From: M1-B18 sp048264125
GTDB taxonomy: Bacteria > Bacillota > Clostridia > Peptostreptococcales > Natronincolaceae
NCBI GenBank assembly: GCA_048264125.1
Contig: JBLXDM010000010.1
Location: 106,682 to 170,681 of the forward strand
Reading direction: 5' to 3'
DNA length: 64,000 nucleotides
Below, in pieces: positions 25,228 to 34,094 of this stretch. The notes under the pieces are model-generated. The model was not told the origin of the DNA. It saw nothing but the letters and a program-made list of their open reading frames with translations, and did not search any database. Numbering within the stretch: position 1 is the stretch's first letter; every line of letters begins with the position of its first letter. A program made the translations under genes and the position numbers.

Positions 25228-26709
25228 TTAGTTGCTTTGTATAAGCTTCCTCATGTCATTGCTCAATGATTTAATATTATTTATAATATCATTCATCTCT
25301 AATATCCTATTATTATTTTCCTCCATAGTGGCGGATATTTCTTCCGTAGTTGACGAATACTGCTGCATGATGCTTGCATTATTCTCTAGATGATTATCTA
25401 TCTCCTTCAATAGCGCTGATATCTCATCAATCGACTTAAATTCAGCTTGAATAGGGCCCCGCATTGAGTCAAATTCCTTCGTCATGTAATCAATGCTCTC
25501 ATTAAGCCTGCCGGTCCTTTCCTTTCCTTCAATCGCAGCTATATTTCCAATAGAGACCACTTCAATTGCATTTTCAGCCTTTTCCTTTATTGTGGTAACT
25601 AATGTACTAATTTTTTTCGCCGCTTCGTTGCTACCATCAGAAAGCTTTCTAATTTCTTCAGCCACCACCGCAAATCCTCGACCAGACTCTCCTGCTCTGG
25701 CGGCTTCAATTGCAGCATTTAGTGCAAGTAGATTTGTTTGATTGGCTATACCTGTAATTGCAACTACAAAATCACTAATGTGGTCCATACTCTCACCAAG
25801 CTCTCTAACCGTCAGTAGGCCATCCTCTATGCTGTTGCAGATTGACAGCATGCTTTCCTTCAAATCCATTATATCTCTTCCATTACTCATGATAACAGAG
25901 TTAACCCCTTCTGATATGCTTTCAATATTCATTGATTGCTGTTGTGTGTCCTGTAGCCTATCGTAAACATCCTTAAGCATGGAATATATCGAAGTCAAGG
26001 CTATAGCCTCTTCCTCCGCACCCCTTGATATTTGTTGAGTGCCTTCTGTAACGGCTGCACTGATTTGTGATACTGATTTTATATGATCTGAAAATCCCAT
26101 CACGCTATCATCCAGATTAACTGATAATCCCTCAATTGAATGAAAGGTTCCCTTAAGTGTTTCCAAAAACTCCATAGCCTTTTTTTCATTATTTGAGGCT
26201 GACAGCAGGTATTCATTGCCCCATTTAGCAAGATAGTATAGTACTATCATCCCAATATTAGCCATAATTAGCTGCATTAGAGCCTCTTTTGAATCTGTTG
26301 TAGCACCCAGCAGGTTTATATGTAAAAAGAAATTACATGTTATAAAAATAGAATCCAGCATAAGTATAAATATGAGTAGGGTTTTTCTATTGAAATACAA
26401 GGTTGCCATAGAGCTTGTCACCATATATACTATAAAAATCCTTAATGAACCCCCTAGCAGAGCAGCATAAAAGGTGACGGCTATTGCAGGGCATATTGGA
26501 ATTATTACAGCCGTCACCTTTTCATTTACCTTAAACAGCAGTAATGCTAAGGAAACTAATCCAGCGCCGAAGGTGACTGACATTACTAATATACCGCGGT
26601 CAGGGCCGTAAAGCACATATGTCTGCGCTGTCAATAATAAAGCAAATATCCATATTAGAATTACATTGAATCTATTTACCCTTTGAAGACTATAATGCGA
26701 TGCATCCAT
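25228..26709 (-). CDS. Methyl-accepting chemotaxis protein with multi-pass sensor region
   Basis: About six hydrophobic segments (residues 15-180) replace the usual periplasmic ligand pocket. The cytoplasmic signalling hairpin follows, with the hallmark tip NQTNLLALNAAIEAARAGE (about 320-338) and the conserved RGFAVVAEEIRKL. There is no HAMP domain. Stimulus is unknown; it probably senses membrane state or a hydrophobic ligand. Monocistronic with GGAGG. Confidence 0.92.
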   Translation of the reverse strand: MDASHYSLQRVNRFNVILIWIFALLLTAQTYVLYGPDRGILVMSVTFGAGLVSLALLLFKVNEKVTAVIIPICPAIAVTFYAALLGGSLRIFIVYMVTSSMATLYFNRKTLLIFILMLDSIFITCNFFLHINLLGATTDSKEALMQLIMANIGMIVLYYLAKWGNEYLLSASNNEKKAMEFLETLKGTFHSIEGLSVNLDDSVMGFSDHIKSVSQISAAVTEGTQQISRGAEEEAIALTSIYSMLKDVYDRLQDTQQQSMNIESISEGVNSVIMSNGRDIMDLKESMLSICNSIEDGLLTVRELGESMDHISDFVVAITGIANQTNLLALNAAIEAARAGESGRGFAVVAEEIRKLSDGSNEAAKKISTLVTTIKEKAENAIEVVSIGNIAAIEGKERTGRLNESIDYMTKEFDSMRGPIQAEFKSIDEISALLKEIDNHLENNASIMQQYSSTTEEISATMEENNNRILEMNDIINNIKSLSNDMRKLIQSN

Positions 26710-26841
26710 GGTATCCTCCTTGTATTTCTGAATTATTTATTAATTATCATGCAATATGGTTTTTGCTTAATTATTCCATGATGCTAATTATAGTCTTATA
26801 TTCTTTCAGAAATATTAATTTTACTTTAATATTCAGTTAAG

Positions 26842-26870
26842 TGAGGAAATTGTAATATGCAATTTTCTCA
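26842..26870. repeat. TIR-only remnant of repeat family A
   Basis: GTGAGGAAATTG and ATATGCAATTTTCTCA meet with almost no interior, like the copy at 1131-1173. Confidence 0.5.
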
Positions 26871-26901
26871 AGTAGCCATGCCTGTAAAACTGATTAAAGT
26901 G

Positions 26902-27507
26902 CTAATCTAAATGAGAAATATCCGCTTCTAAAGTAAAGCTGAAGCCACCATTGTCTACCTCAATAATAGATAGACAGGTCCCATGCATATATGGGGGCTT
27001 CCAAAACTCCTCCAGTGAATGCTGTTTAACAATTGTAAAAATCGCCTTAATGACAGCTGCATGTGCCACCACCAGTATATTTTCTCCTTTGGCCTCTGCA
27101 ACTATGGTCTCCATAGCTCTTTTCACCCTGTCAATCAGCTCCTGATAGCTTTCTCCTTGGACGCCTGTATATAAATGAGGTCTGTTCCAGAAGTTATTGT
27201 ACTCCTCGGCATAACTGCTCTCTATTTCCTCACGGCCCAGTCCCTCCCAAATTCCAAAGCCCATTTCTTTTAGGTCCTCATTTATTATTATTTCTGTGTT
27301 TTTATCTCCAAGTATGTGCTTAGCTGTCTCAAGAGCCCTCTCTAAGGGGCTGCAATATACACAATCAAAGTCTATATGCTTCAGACTTTTACCAAGGGAT
27401 ATGGCATTTGCGATTCCCTTTTCTGTTAGATTAGAATTCTTCCAGCCCTGCATTTTACCTGCCTCGTTCCATTCTGTTTCTCCATGTCGTGTAATATATA
27501 TTTTCAT
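26902..27507 (-). CDS. Histidine phosphatase family protein (phosphoglycerate mutase-like)
   Basis: The phosphatase signature ITRHGETEWN is at residues 5-14 with the catalytic His9, and the second His lies in VVAHAAVIKAIF (about 150). Length of 201 aa matches the broad GpmB/CobC/PhoE group, so the substrate (sugar phosphate or other phosphoester) is unclear. AAGGAGG precedes ATG. The interval 27508-27753 holds a small CAGC/GCTG hairpin with a T-run near 27670-27690, and no gene. Confidence 0.9.
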   Translation of the reverse strand: MKIYITRHGETEWNEAGKMQGWKNSNLTEKGIANAISLGKSLKHIDFDCVYCSPLERALETAKHILGDKNTEIIINEDLKEMGFGIWEGLGREEIESSYAEEYNNFWNRPHLYTGVQGESYQELIDRVKRAMETIVAEAKGENILVVAHAAVIKAIFTIVKQHSLEEFWKPPYMHGTCLSIIEVDNGGFSFTLEADISHLD

Positions 27508-27753
27508 TGTATGCCTCCTTAGTTTAATGTTATGTCCAATCCTACTATCATTATTTATTTCGACAATAGCGCTAAGAATCCTTTAATGCTTACATAATTT
27601 AACATATTATAATCCATTGCATAGCAAAAGCTAAGGTTTCCCTCAGCTTTTATATTTACATTTTAAAGCAGCCCGGCAGCTGTTTTTTTATTTTGAGGTA
27701 AGCCTTCTCATCTTGCCAGAATTTTATTCAGTAGCACTTCCTCTATATTAGCT

Positions 27754-28104
27754 TTAACGTTTATAAAACACCATTCCCTGCTGAGTGAGCTTATCCTCCC
27801 ACAGCATTTTTAATAGTGTCAATTCCTCCGAATAGTCGGTTTTATCATCATCCTTGTCGTATTCAAGATGTTCCAGCACCTCAATATCAAAGGCCTCCAG
27901 CCCTTGGTCCTTCCATTCCCTTTGCAGCTCTCTATTGGGAAAGCCCCCCATCTTCAGCTTAAAAATCGAACCATTTATAGTTGCGCTTAGACCCTTCACC
28001 GCTTCTATAAAGCACTTATTACTGCTCTTAGCCTTTATTATATATATGCCCATTTCGGGCTTCATTTCTTTATACTGAGCCTTCAATTCTTTTCTTCTGT
28101 CCAT
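27754..28104 (-). CDS. GIY-YIG nuclease-like protein
   Basis: 116 aa. Carries MGIYIIKAK and the conserved helical blocks LKMGGFPNRELQREWK and FDIEVLEHLEYD of a small Firmicute GIY-YIG-like family. The first Gly-Ile-Tyr is kept and the second part is YII rather than YIG. A real nuclease function is not shown. ATG at 28104 is preferred to the upstream GTG/ATG codons because a GGTGAT site lies before it. Confidence 0.7.
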   Translation of the reverse strand: MDRRKELKAQYKEMKPEMGIYIIKAKSSNKCFIEAVKGLSATINGSIFKLKMGGFPNRELQREWKDQGLEAFDIEVLEHLEYDKDDDKTDYSEELTLLKMLWEDKLTQQGMVFYKR

Positions 28105-28148
28105 AGCCATCACCACTTTTCATCTTTATTTTTCCATTGCCCTTAAGT

Positions 28149-28226
28149 GCTATCATGCGACTGACGCCAACGAAGCTACAGGGAAATTATACCGGGGACT
28201 AACCGACATTTAAAGTGACGCAAGGT
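28149..28226. repeat. Repeat family B partial copy (inverted)
   Basis: Its reverse complement matches 3461-3540: GACTGACG, CGAAG, ACAGGGAA, ATTATACCG and the end TGACGCAAGGT. The repeat end touches the stop codon of the next gene (CTAG at 28228-28231). Confidence 0.6.
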
Positions 28227-28227
28227 A

Positions 28228-28716
28228 CTAGTAGCCCATTTCCTTTAATATTGTCGACAGCGTCTTCAAGCGCTCGCCTAATAGCTCATCATCATCACTC
28301 AGGGCTTGACTAAATAGCTTGATATCCTCTTTTATTTTTTCATTATCAGTACAAACCTCCACCGTCATGGCATCTCCTTGAAGACCTATTCTATCAATTA
28401 CTGGATTTTCAATGTCATATAGCTCATTATATCTGTAGGCCTCTCTAAAATGCAGCTTTGCCCTGCATACCAATATTGCAAGGTCCAACACCCTATGCAA
28501 TGGCAGCTCCTCTGATTGCCTTGACCATTTTTCTCCTGTATATCTCCAGACCTTTGCAGAAATATCAACCTTACCTCTGTCATTCCATTGAGCTAGGCCT
28601 AAGGATAGGCCCTTAGCATCTGAGTGATATGCATATCTTCCATCTACGTTTTCATAGTTTTCTGATACAATAACAGGCTTATGCTTTAAGGTGGTCGGGA
28701 TTTTTTTGTTTTCCAT
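28228..28716 (-). CDS. DUF6530-like conserved protein
   Basis: 162 aa. The block PTTLKHKPVIVSENYENVDG, then GLSLGLAQWNDRGKVDISAK and LHRVLDLAILVCRAKLHFREAY recall the DUF6530 family; function unknown. No signal peptide. GGAGG site 8 nt before ATG. The stop codon falls in the CTAG next to a family B repeat, so the natural C terminus may have been altered. Confidence 0.75.
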   Translation of the reverse strand: MENKKIPTTLKHKPVIVSENYENVDGRYAYHSDAKGLSLGLAQWNDRGKVDISAKVWRYTGEKWSRQSEELPLHRVLDLAILVCRAKLHFREAYRYNELYDIENPVIDRIGLQGDAMTVEVCTDNEKIKEDIKLFSQALSDDDELLGERLKTLSTILKEMGY

Positions 28717-28869
28717 ATCAAACGCCTCCTATATCTATTTTAGTTTGCACATTTAGAAATTTATATTTACTTATTTACTAATTTACTAAACTACTAACTT
28801 ATTTTATTTTATATAGCTTTAGTCTATTTGTCAAGATAAATGCAATCATTCATAAAGTTTAGCAAAATA

Positions 28870-28898
28870 AAAAAAGGACCAGCCTTAGCTGACCCTTT
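28870..28898 (-). terminator. Terminator of the 28902 gene
   Basis: Minus-strand stem AAAGGGTCAGC/GCTGGTCCTTT (two wobble pairs) followed by TTTTTTT. Confidence 0.8.
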
Positions 28899-28901
28899 GG
28901 T

Positions 28902-29330
28902 CTAATCCTTAGAAATTCTTCTATTAAAGGTAAATCTGAAGCCAGTGCTCCTATTGCCATCAATGTAATATCTATAATAGGTTCTGCTGCCGCTTTTTTT
29001 ATCCTTGATAACGCTGCTGCAGCCTATGACCCTGAAGTTAAATGTATGTACATTCTCTTCTCCTACCCGGTTATAGCTTATGGTTAAGCTATCTGCCGAG
29101 CCCTCCTCACCCACTACATAGCTAAGACTGAATTCCCTTATTTCTATTTTAAATATTTCATTGCTGTCATTGGCAAGCACCTCTACCGCCATTGACTTTC
29201 TCATGGTGTATACCAAAGCTCCTATAAAGGTTCCGTAGTCGGTAGCGTAGATTTTAGCACTGTCACTATAGGCTAAGCATTCCTCTAAATCCACTGACCT
29301 TATTGTGTTTATGTTCATTGATCTAGTCAT
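28902..29330 (-). CDS. Hypothetical beta-rich protein
   Basis: 142 aa, no family recognised. Predicted mainly beta with the tail YYRYYIDGNRSTGFRFTFNRR rich in Arg/Tyr. GGGGTC site before ATG and a terminator behind it support a real gene. Confidence 0.55.
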   Translation of the reverse strand: MTRSMNINTIRSVDLEECLAYSDSAKIYATDYGTFIGALVYTMRKSMAVEVLANDSNEIFKIEIREFSLSYVVGEEGSADSLTISYNRVGEENVHTFNFRVIGCSSVIKDKKSGSRTYYRYYIDGNRSTGFRFTFNRRISKD

Positions 29331-29488
29331 CTTAATGACCCCTTTCAGCTGTGTAGTTTGTCGTAAATACCAAAGTATTATTTATATTACCCACACCTTT
29401 GTGGCATTATAAATGAAACAGTAATATTTATTAGTTCCTACTATAATTTAACATATTCTTTAGCTTAATACAAAAGTACTTTGTGCCT

Positions 29489-29543
29489 TTTGTTTTCCAG
29501 AGAACCCATGCGTTCTCTAGGACGCTTCACTGTACTCTCCTTA
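29489..29543. repeat. Short repeat family C (copy 2)
   Basis: Closely matches 12031-12088. It contains the hairpin AGAGAAC/GTTCTCT. Confidence 0.5.
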
Positions 29544-29545
29544 TA

Positions 29546-30079
29546 TTATACTAATCTCGTTGCGGTAATCTTACCCTTTACCTTGTTAAGATTTTTAATT
29601 TTCAAGGTTGGATCCAGAACTCCGCATTCAGTAACAATATTTTCAAAAATACTGAATTCCTTTCTTTTTATAACTAGCTCCAGCTTATATCTTCTTCCAC
29701 CGTTATTTCCTCTTGCTAAATAATTATTTACGGTATATCCCTCTGTTCTAAGCTTCTCAGCTATTTCAATCATTTTGTCCTTATGGTTTAAGAATAAATC
29801 GACCTCTAAAATTCCTAAGGCCAACTGATCTTCGATTTTGCTTCCTATATATGTTCCCAGGGTTTTTCCTAGAGCGTATACAATTACAAAGTTTATCTCT
29901 TGTGAACTTGTTACCTTACCTAAGACGGTGGCAAATATGATAGCATCCACAAAGACTAAGGCATATACAGGATTCATTATCTTGGTTGCCATAAGTATAC
30001 TCTTTAGGGTGGCTAAAATATTAGCTATAACGGTTACCAGGAATAAGCCCAGCAGCGTTAATATTAATTGTTGTGTCAT
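29546..30079 (-). CDS. DUF2179/DUF5698 (UPF0316) membrane protein
   Basis: Three hydrophobic N-terminal segments (DUF5698, about 5-85) and a C-terminal DUF2179-like ferredoxin fold (VIKRKEFSIFENIV). Of the YebE/UPF0316 class; function unknown. Length of 177 aa is normal. AGGAGGTG site. Confidence 0.85.
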   Translation of the reverse strand: MTQQLILTLLGLFLVTVIANILATLKSILMATKIMNPVYALVFVDAIIFATVLGKVTSSQEINFVIVYALGKTLGTYIGSKIEDQLALGILEVDLFLNHKDKMIEIAEKLRTEGYTVNNYLARGNNGGRRYKLELVIKRKEFSIFENIVTECGVLDPTLKIKNLNKVKGKITATRLV

Positions 30080-30557
30080 TAAGACACCTCCTCATTATTT
30101 CAAAATTGCATTTTTGCAATTTAACATTTTATTAGATTATTGCTTAAATTAATTGTTGAAGGTCAAAACTTACATAGAAGTATGGTATTGAGCAATTCAA
30201 ATTTCCTTTTCAATATTTATAAACATGATTAATAAACTACTCAGATAATAAAATATTCTGATATAGCCTTTGCATTACAAGGATTCATAATTCAGTTATA
30301 CATAAAAACTCATATGGGTTATTTAAGGATGGAATTTTCATCATCAGAACTGTTAATCTTTAATACGAACTAAGGGAGGCATCTGGTAGCCTTAGGACAA
30401 AGAAAAGTATCTTCACAATAAAATCGAAACTAACTGTAGGATTCATTATAAAATAATTCTGTTATATTCTTAAATATATGATTTCTTAATTAGCGCAATA
30501 AGCTAACCAAATAACTATATCACATTTAGAAATTTTTTACAATAGTTTTTTTATAAA
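30080..30557. other. Gene-free stretch
   Basis: About 480 bp of AT-rich sequence upstream of the DUF2179 gene. No ORF with a ribosome site, tRNA, riboswitch or terminator was recognised; the next 186 bp are a family A repeat. Confidence 0.6.
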
Positions 30558-30743
30558 TGAGAAAATTGCATAATAAATATGAGCAGTATGTTTATATAAA
30601 GTCAAAAGCTTCCTGCTTAGTGCCTCACGGGCTAATATGTATCATTTTTAATTGTTATTAGCCCTAGGCAATGCGCGATAAACTTTTAACTGTGTATAAA
30701 CTAGAATACATATGCGCTATTATGGTATTATGCAATTTTCTCA
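30558..30743. repeat. Repeat family A, most intact copy (186 bp)
   Basis: Bounded by TGAGAAAATTGCATAATA (30558-30575) and its inverted copy ending at 30743. The core includes CTTCCTGCTTAGTGCC, ACGGGCTAAT and GTTATTAGCCCTAGGC. Non-coding, no transposase. Used as the reference for other copies (1131, 3357, 18858, 26842). Confidence 0.8.
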
Positions 30744-30777
30744 TAGAATAAAGGCCCCTTAACCAGAGGCCACCATA

Positions 30778-32160
30778 CTATTCAATTACTATCACTGCAC
30801 CTCTCTGTGTATCCATCCAATTATACAGGAATTCAGCGTGACTGGTGTAATTTCGCACACACATATTAGACCTTGGGAAGGTGCCTATGGTATGGAGGTA
30901 TTCGATCACACCCGGGTCAATTTTTTCTCCGTTCTCTTCCTTATAGGCCACAGGTACGCCATGAATATAGGCTCCGCCAGTAAACCTTATGGCATAGGGA
31001 GCGTAGCCGGCAATTTCCTGAGTTCCATTCTTAATATATTCAAAGCGCTCTCTTTTTTCTATAGCCTTATAGCTTCCGAGGGTTGTTTCAAAGGAATATT
31101 CTCCCTTGTAGCCTGTGGTAGATAGCGTATAGGAAATCAAATTTAACCCCTCACCATCAACCTCGAAGGCTGCCTGGTTTTGCTGACCTCTGTCCACCAC
31201 CACCACATTACTTAGCTCGCTTAAGGTAACATCGGGGTCGATATACTGCTTAGGAACATAATAATTTCCCCCAAAGGTGGGCACATTCACATGATAAAAG
31301 TCTCCTGCCTCCTCCAAAAGTCTAACCAGTATGCCATCGGGAATATAACGAAATTCAGCCTCTGTACTGGCTGTTGTATAGGCGGGGGCACTATGATAGA
31401 AGCGATATCCGTACGCATCCACCGACTCCTCCCCTATCTGTGGCGGTGTGCCATTTTGATTTTTATAATTGCTTATAAAATGCATTGGTCCCTCAGCCAG
31501 CTGCTGTCTGAGCTGTCCTATTGCCTCCTGCATTTTATCAAAATGAAAGCCTCTTGGAGCACCTGCAGTTGAATTAATATAGCCCTCCTTCAGTCCTTCA
31601 CCATTTTTAAAGGCAACCCTGTACCAGATATCGGAGCCATCTGCCTCCTTTCCCTCTGCCCTTTGTAGTAAAGAGGCCTTGTCCAAGTTAGCTACCTCTG
31701 CAATAACAACCGCATCAGGACTGGGGCTTTCCATGACCTTTGCCCCCGCCTCAGCGGTTACAAGAAAATAATCAAAGGCCATCTGATACTCTGTATACTG
31801 TAGACTGCTGACAATTGTATCCGGCAGGCTGCTATCGAATTCCTCCAATATCGTGTTGATTTTTTTAGGACCAATCTGATTTAAAAGCTGATTTCTTTCC
31901 TCCTGGCTCAGTAATACTGTCCTATCCTCAACCTCATCCTCTGCTGAATCAGTTATCTTTAGGTCATCCTCAAAGGTAAGGCCATTGATATTCTCCTCAA
32001 CAGCCTCCTTATCTGTTTTTGCCAGCTTGTCCTCCTCAGGTATTTTACCCTGCTGATTTTGGTTTGTATTATTGTCGGGAGGCACCTCCCTACGGTAGCT
32101 ACAGCCTGTAGCAGCAATTAAGCATAGCATTATGAATCCTACGGCAATCCTTTTTAGCAT
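30778..32160 (-). CDS. L,D-transpeptidase-like lipoprotein with SH3-type domains
   Basis: The lipobox LIAATGC is near residue 16, giving a membrane-anchored cell-surface protein. After an acidic linker come SH3-like segments (LVTAEAGAKVMESPSPDA; YINSTAGAPRG). The C-terminal 120 residues resemble a YkuD L,D-transpeptidase, which cross-links peptidoglycan via a catalytic Cys: YIHGVP (the upstream His) and RSNMCVRNYTSHAEFLY (Cys), a variant of the usual HGxxxxxxSHGC arrangement in which SHGC is replaced by SNMC. Start ATG at 32160 gives the signal peptide directly and has GGGGG 8 nt upstream; 10 more residues (to 32190) are unlikely. Stands alone. Confidence 0.8.
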   Translation of the reverse strand: MLKRIAVGFIMLCLIAATGCSYRREVPPDNNTNQNQQGKIPEEDKLAKTDKEAVEENINGLTFEDDLKITDSAEDEVEDRTVLLSQEERNQLLNQIGPKKINTILEEFDSSLPDTIVSSLQYTEYQMAFDYFLVTAEAGAKVMESPSPDAVVIAEVANLDKASLLQRAEGKEADGSDIWYRVAFKNGEGLKEGYINSTAGAPRGFHFDKMQEAIGQLRQQLAEGPMHFISNYKNQNGTPPQIGEESVDAYGYRFYHSAPAYTTASTEAEFRYIPDGILVRLLEEAGDFYHVNVPTFGGNYYVPKQYIDPDVTLSELSNVVVVDRGQQNQAAFEVDGEGLNLISYTLSTTGYKGEYSFETTLGSYKAIEKRERFEYIKNGTQEIAGYAPYAIRFTGGAYIHGVPVAYKEENGEKIDPGVIEYLHTIGTFPRSNMCVRNYTSHAEFLYNWMDTQRGAVIVIE

Positions 32161-32363
32161 AGTAATCCCCCATTCAAGGTTATTTTGCATTTAGTTTTTG
32201 CAAAATCTGAGATTATTATGTACACCTGCTGTGAGGAGGTTTATGATCAATCAAAGCTCAAATCCAAATCATTATTCTGCATCTTCTGGCTCCCTTCTTT
32301 AGTATCTTCACTACTTAAACGATCTCAATTGGTCTTTTGTGACCATTATAATAAAATTGGCTA

Positions 32364-32396
32364 AAAAAATACTCAATAGCAGTATATCTATTGAGT
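32364..32396 (-). terminator. Terminator of the C1q-like gene
   Basis: The stem ACTCAATAG/CTATTGAGT is followed on the minus strand by TTTTTTT. Confidence 0.75.
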
Positions 32397-32437
32397 AAGT
32401 TATTGCAAAGCTTTATTAATATTTAACAGATCAATAT

Positions 32438-32932
32438 TTATAGCTTTCTTGTAATATTTCTTTTCTTATACTGTGCTAAAGGCCTGTTGCAGCTGCATGA
32501 CATGGATGGAAATCTTGCGGCTTGGAATTCCCCTTCCCACAATAATCCACTAACGGTACTGGTAAATACCGCCTCCACAACATCATTAGATTGAAGCTGT
32601 AATATGGCTGAAACACTAACAACACTAGAATGACTACCTGCTAGAGCTTCACCCCAATAAGCATTTTGAAGAGCAACGTCATTGCCATTAACTCTTATTC
32701 CTATAAGATTTCTATAATCTTCAACTGTCTCAGATGCCAGAGTAGCAGTTGCTATAATCAAATAAATCCCCTGACATCTTGGTACAAATATTGATTCCTC
32801 TGGATCATAATCACAGCGTATATCATATTCAACAATTGGATATTGTACACGGGTAAGCTCCTGCTCTGCTGTTACCTGCTGCCCCGTTGCCCGTGCTCTG
32901 AATGCTGATGCTATCAACGAATAGGTCTTCAT
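32438..32932 (-). CDS. C1q/TNF-like jelly-roll protein
   Basis: 164 aa beta-rich protein. IFVPRCQGIYLIIATATLAS and the block IGIRVNGNDVA followed by VSVSAILQLQSNDVVEAVF recall C1q/TNF folds that cap BclA-type collagen proteins. No signal peptide and no collagen repeats. Two Cys pairs near the end (SCSCN). By analogy it could be a spore-surface protein, but this is inference. GGTGG site; a terminator follows. Confidence 0.6.
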   Translation of the reverse strand: MKTYSLIASAFRARATGQQVTAEQELTRVQYPIVEYDIRCDYDPEESIFVPRCQGIYLIIATATLASETVEDYRNLIGIRVNGNDVALQNAYWGEALAGSHSSVVSVSAILQLQSNDVVEAVFTSTVSGLLWEGEFQAARFPSMSCSCNRPLAQYKKRNITRKL

Positions 32933-33137
32933 TTACATACCACCTTTCGCTACATATTATTCCGATAGCGTAGGGTGGTTACATTTCCTAAACATAGGCG
33001 CTAGAATTTAAAAATATTCATATTGTAAATCCTGTCTACCTCTTGTGTACATAATGCTGAACTTAAAAACCCGCTTCTAGGAACATATTGAAAATATATT
33101 TCTCATAATAGCCTTTGTCCGCCTAAGGGAGAGGGCC

Positions 33138-34094
33138 CTAGCTCTCTGCTCCAGCTCCTATGCTCCTAATCCTCTCGTATCTAGAATTCAGCAATTCCTC
33201 TGTACTTAGCTTGGCAAGAGGCTTAAGCTCCCTGAGGATATACTCTCTGATATTCTCAATCGTCTGGTGTAAATCTCTATGGGCTCCTCCTATTGGCTCC
33301 TGTATAATGTCGTCAATTACCTTCATCTGCAGTAAATCCTGTGCCGTAAGCTTCATAATATCGGCTGCCCTTTGGGCAAGGCTTGAATCCTTCCATAATA
33401 TGCTGGATAGGCCCTCTGGTGAAATGACTGAGTATATGGCATGCTCCAGCATTGCCACCCTGTCGGCGATGCCAAGGGCTAATGCACCACCACTACCTCC
33501 TTCTCCGATGACTATAGAAATAATTGGGACTTTTAATCTGCTCATAGTTAAGAGATTTGAAGCAATTGCCTCGCCCTGTCCTCTTTCTTCAGCCTCAAGG
33601 CCGCAGTGGGCCCCTGGAGTGTCGATAAAGGTAATTACAGGTCTTTTGAACTTTTCCGCCTGCTTCATAAGCCTCAACGCTTTTCGATATCCCTCTGGGT
33701 GGGGCATACCAAAATTTCTACGGAGGTTTTCCTCTAAATCTCTGCCCTTCTGCTGGGCTATAACCGTCACAGCGGTATCCTGCAGCATGCCGATGCCGGC
33801 GATGATAGCCTCGTCCTCTCCATAATATCTATCGCCATGCAGCTCTATAAAATCCGAAAACAACCCTTGGATATAATCAAGGGCTCTTGGCCTCTCCTGT
33901 AGTCGAGCCAGCCTTACCTTATGCCAGGGACTTAAGCCGTTGTAGATTTCCTTTTTCATAGTCTCCAGCCTTTGAGTCAGAATATCTACCTCCTTAGTTA
34001 AGTCAATGCTGTTTTCCTCAGCAAATTTCCTGATATCGGCGATTTTTGCCTCCAGCTCCATTATAGGCTTTTCAAATTCAAGGTGATTATACAT
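33138..34094 (-). CDS. accA: Acetyl-CoA carboxylase carboxyltransferase subunit alpha
   Basis: Transfers carboxyl from biotin to acetyl-CoA together with AccD to give malonyl-CoA. The start LEFEKPIMELEAKI, GIGMLQDTAVTVIAQQKG and the CoA-binding GEGGSGGALALGIADRVAMLE are standard. Length of 318 aa is normal. Fourth gene of the accB-C-D-A operon, overlapping accD by 8 nt. Confidence 0.96.
   Translation of the reverse strand: MYNHLEFEKPIMELEAKIADIRKFAEENSIDLTKEVDILTQRLETMKKEIYNGLSPWHKVRLARLQERPRALDYIQGLFSDFIELHGDRYYGEDEAIIAGIGMLQDTAVTVIAQQKGRDLEENLRRNFGMPHPEGYRKALRLMKQAEKFKRPVITFIDTPGAHCGLEAEERGQGEAIASNLLTMSRLKVPIISIVIGEGGSGGALALGIADRVAMLEHAIYSVISPEGLSSILWKDSSLAQRAADIMKLTAQDLLQMKVIDDIIQEPIGGAHRDLHQTIENIREYILRELKPLAKLSTEELLNSRYERIRSIGAGAES

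Noticed and set aside
32242..32301. A 19-codon ORF (ATG with GAGGAGG upstream) in the gap between the L,D-transpeptidase-like and C1q-like genes
   Set aside because: Too short, ends quickly, no similarity recognised. A good ribosome site alone is not enough; it may be a relic.
33160..33825. Long reading frame on the plus strand opposite accA
   Set aside because: Antisense shadow of a clearly conserved gene; no ribosome site, unusual composition.
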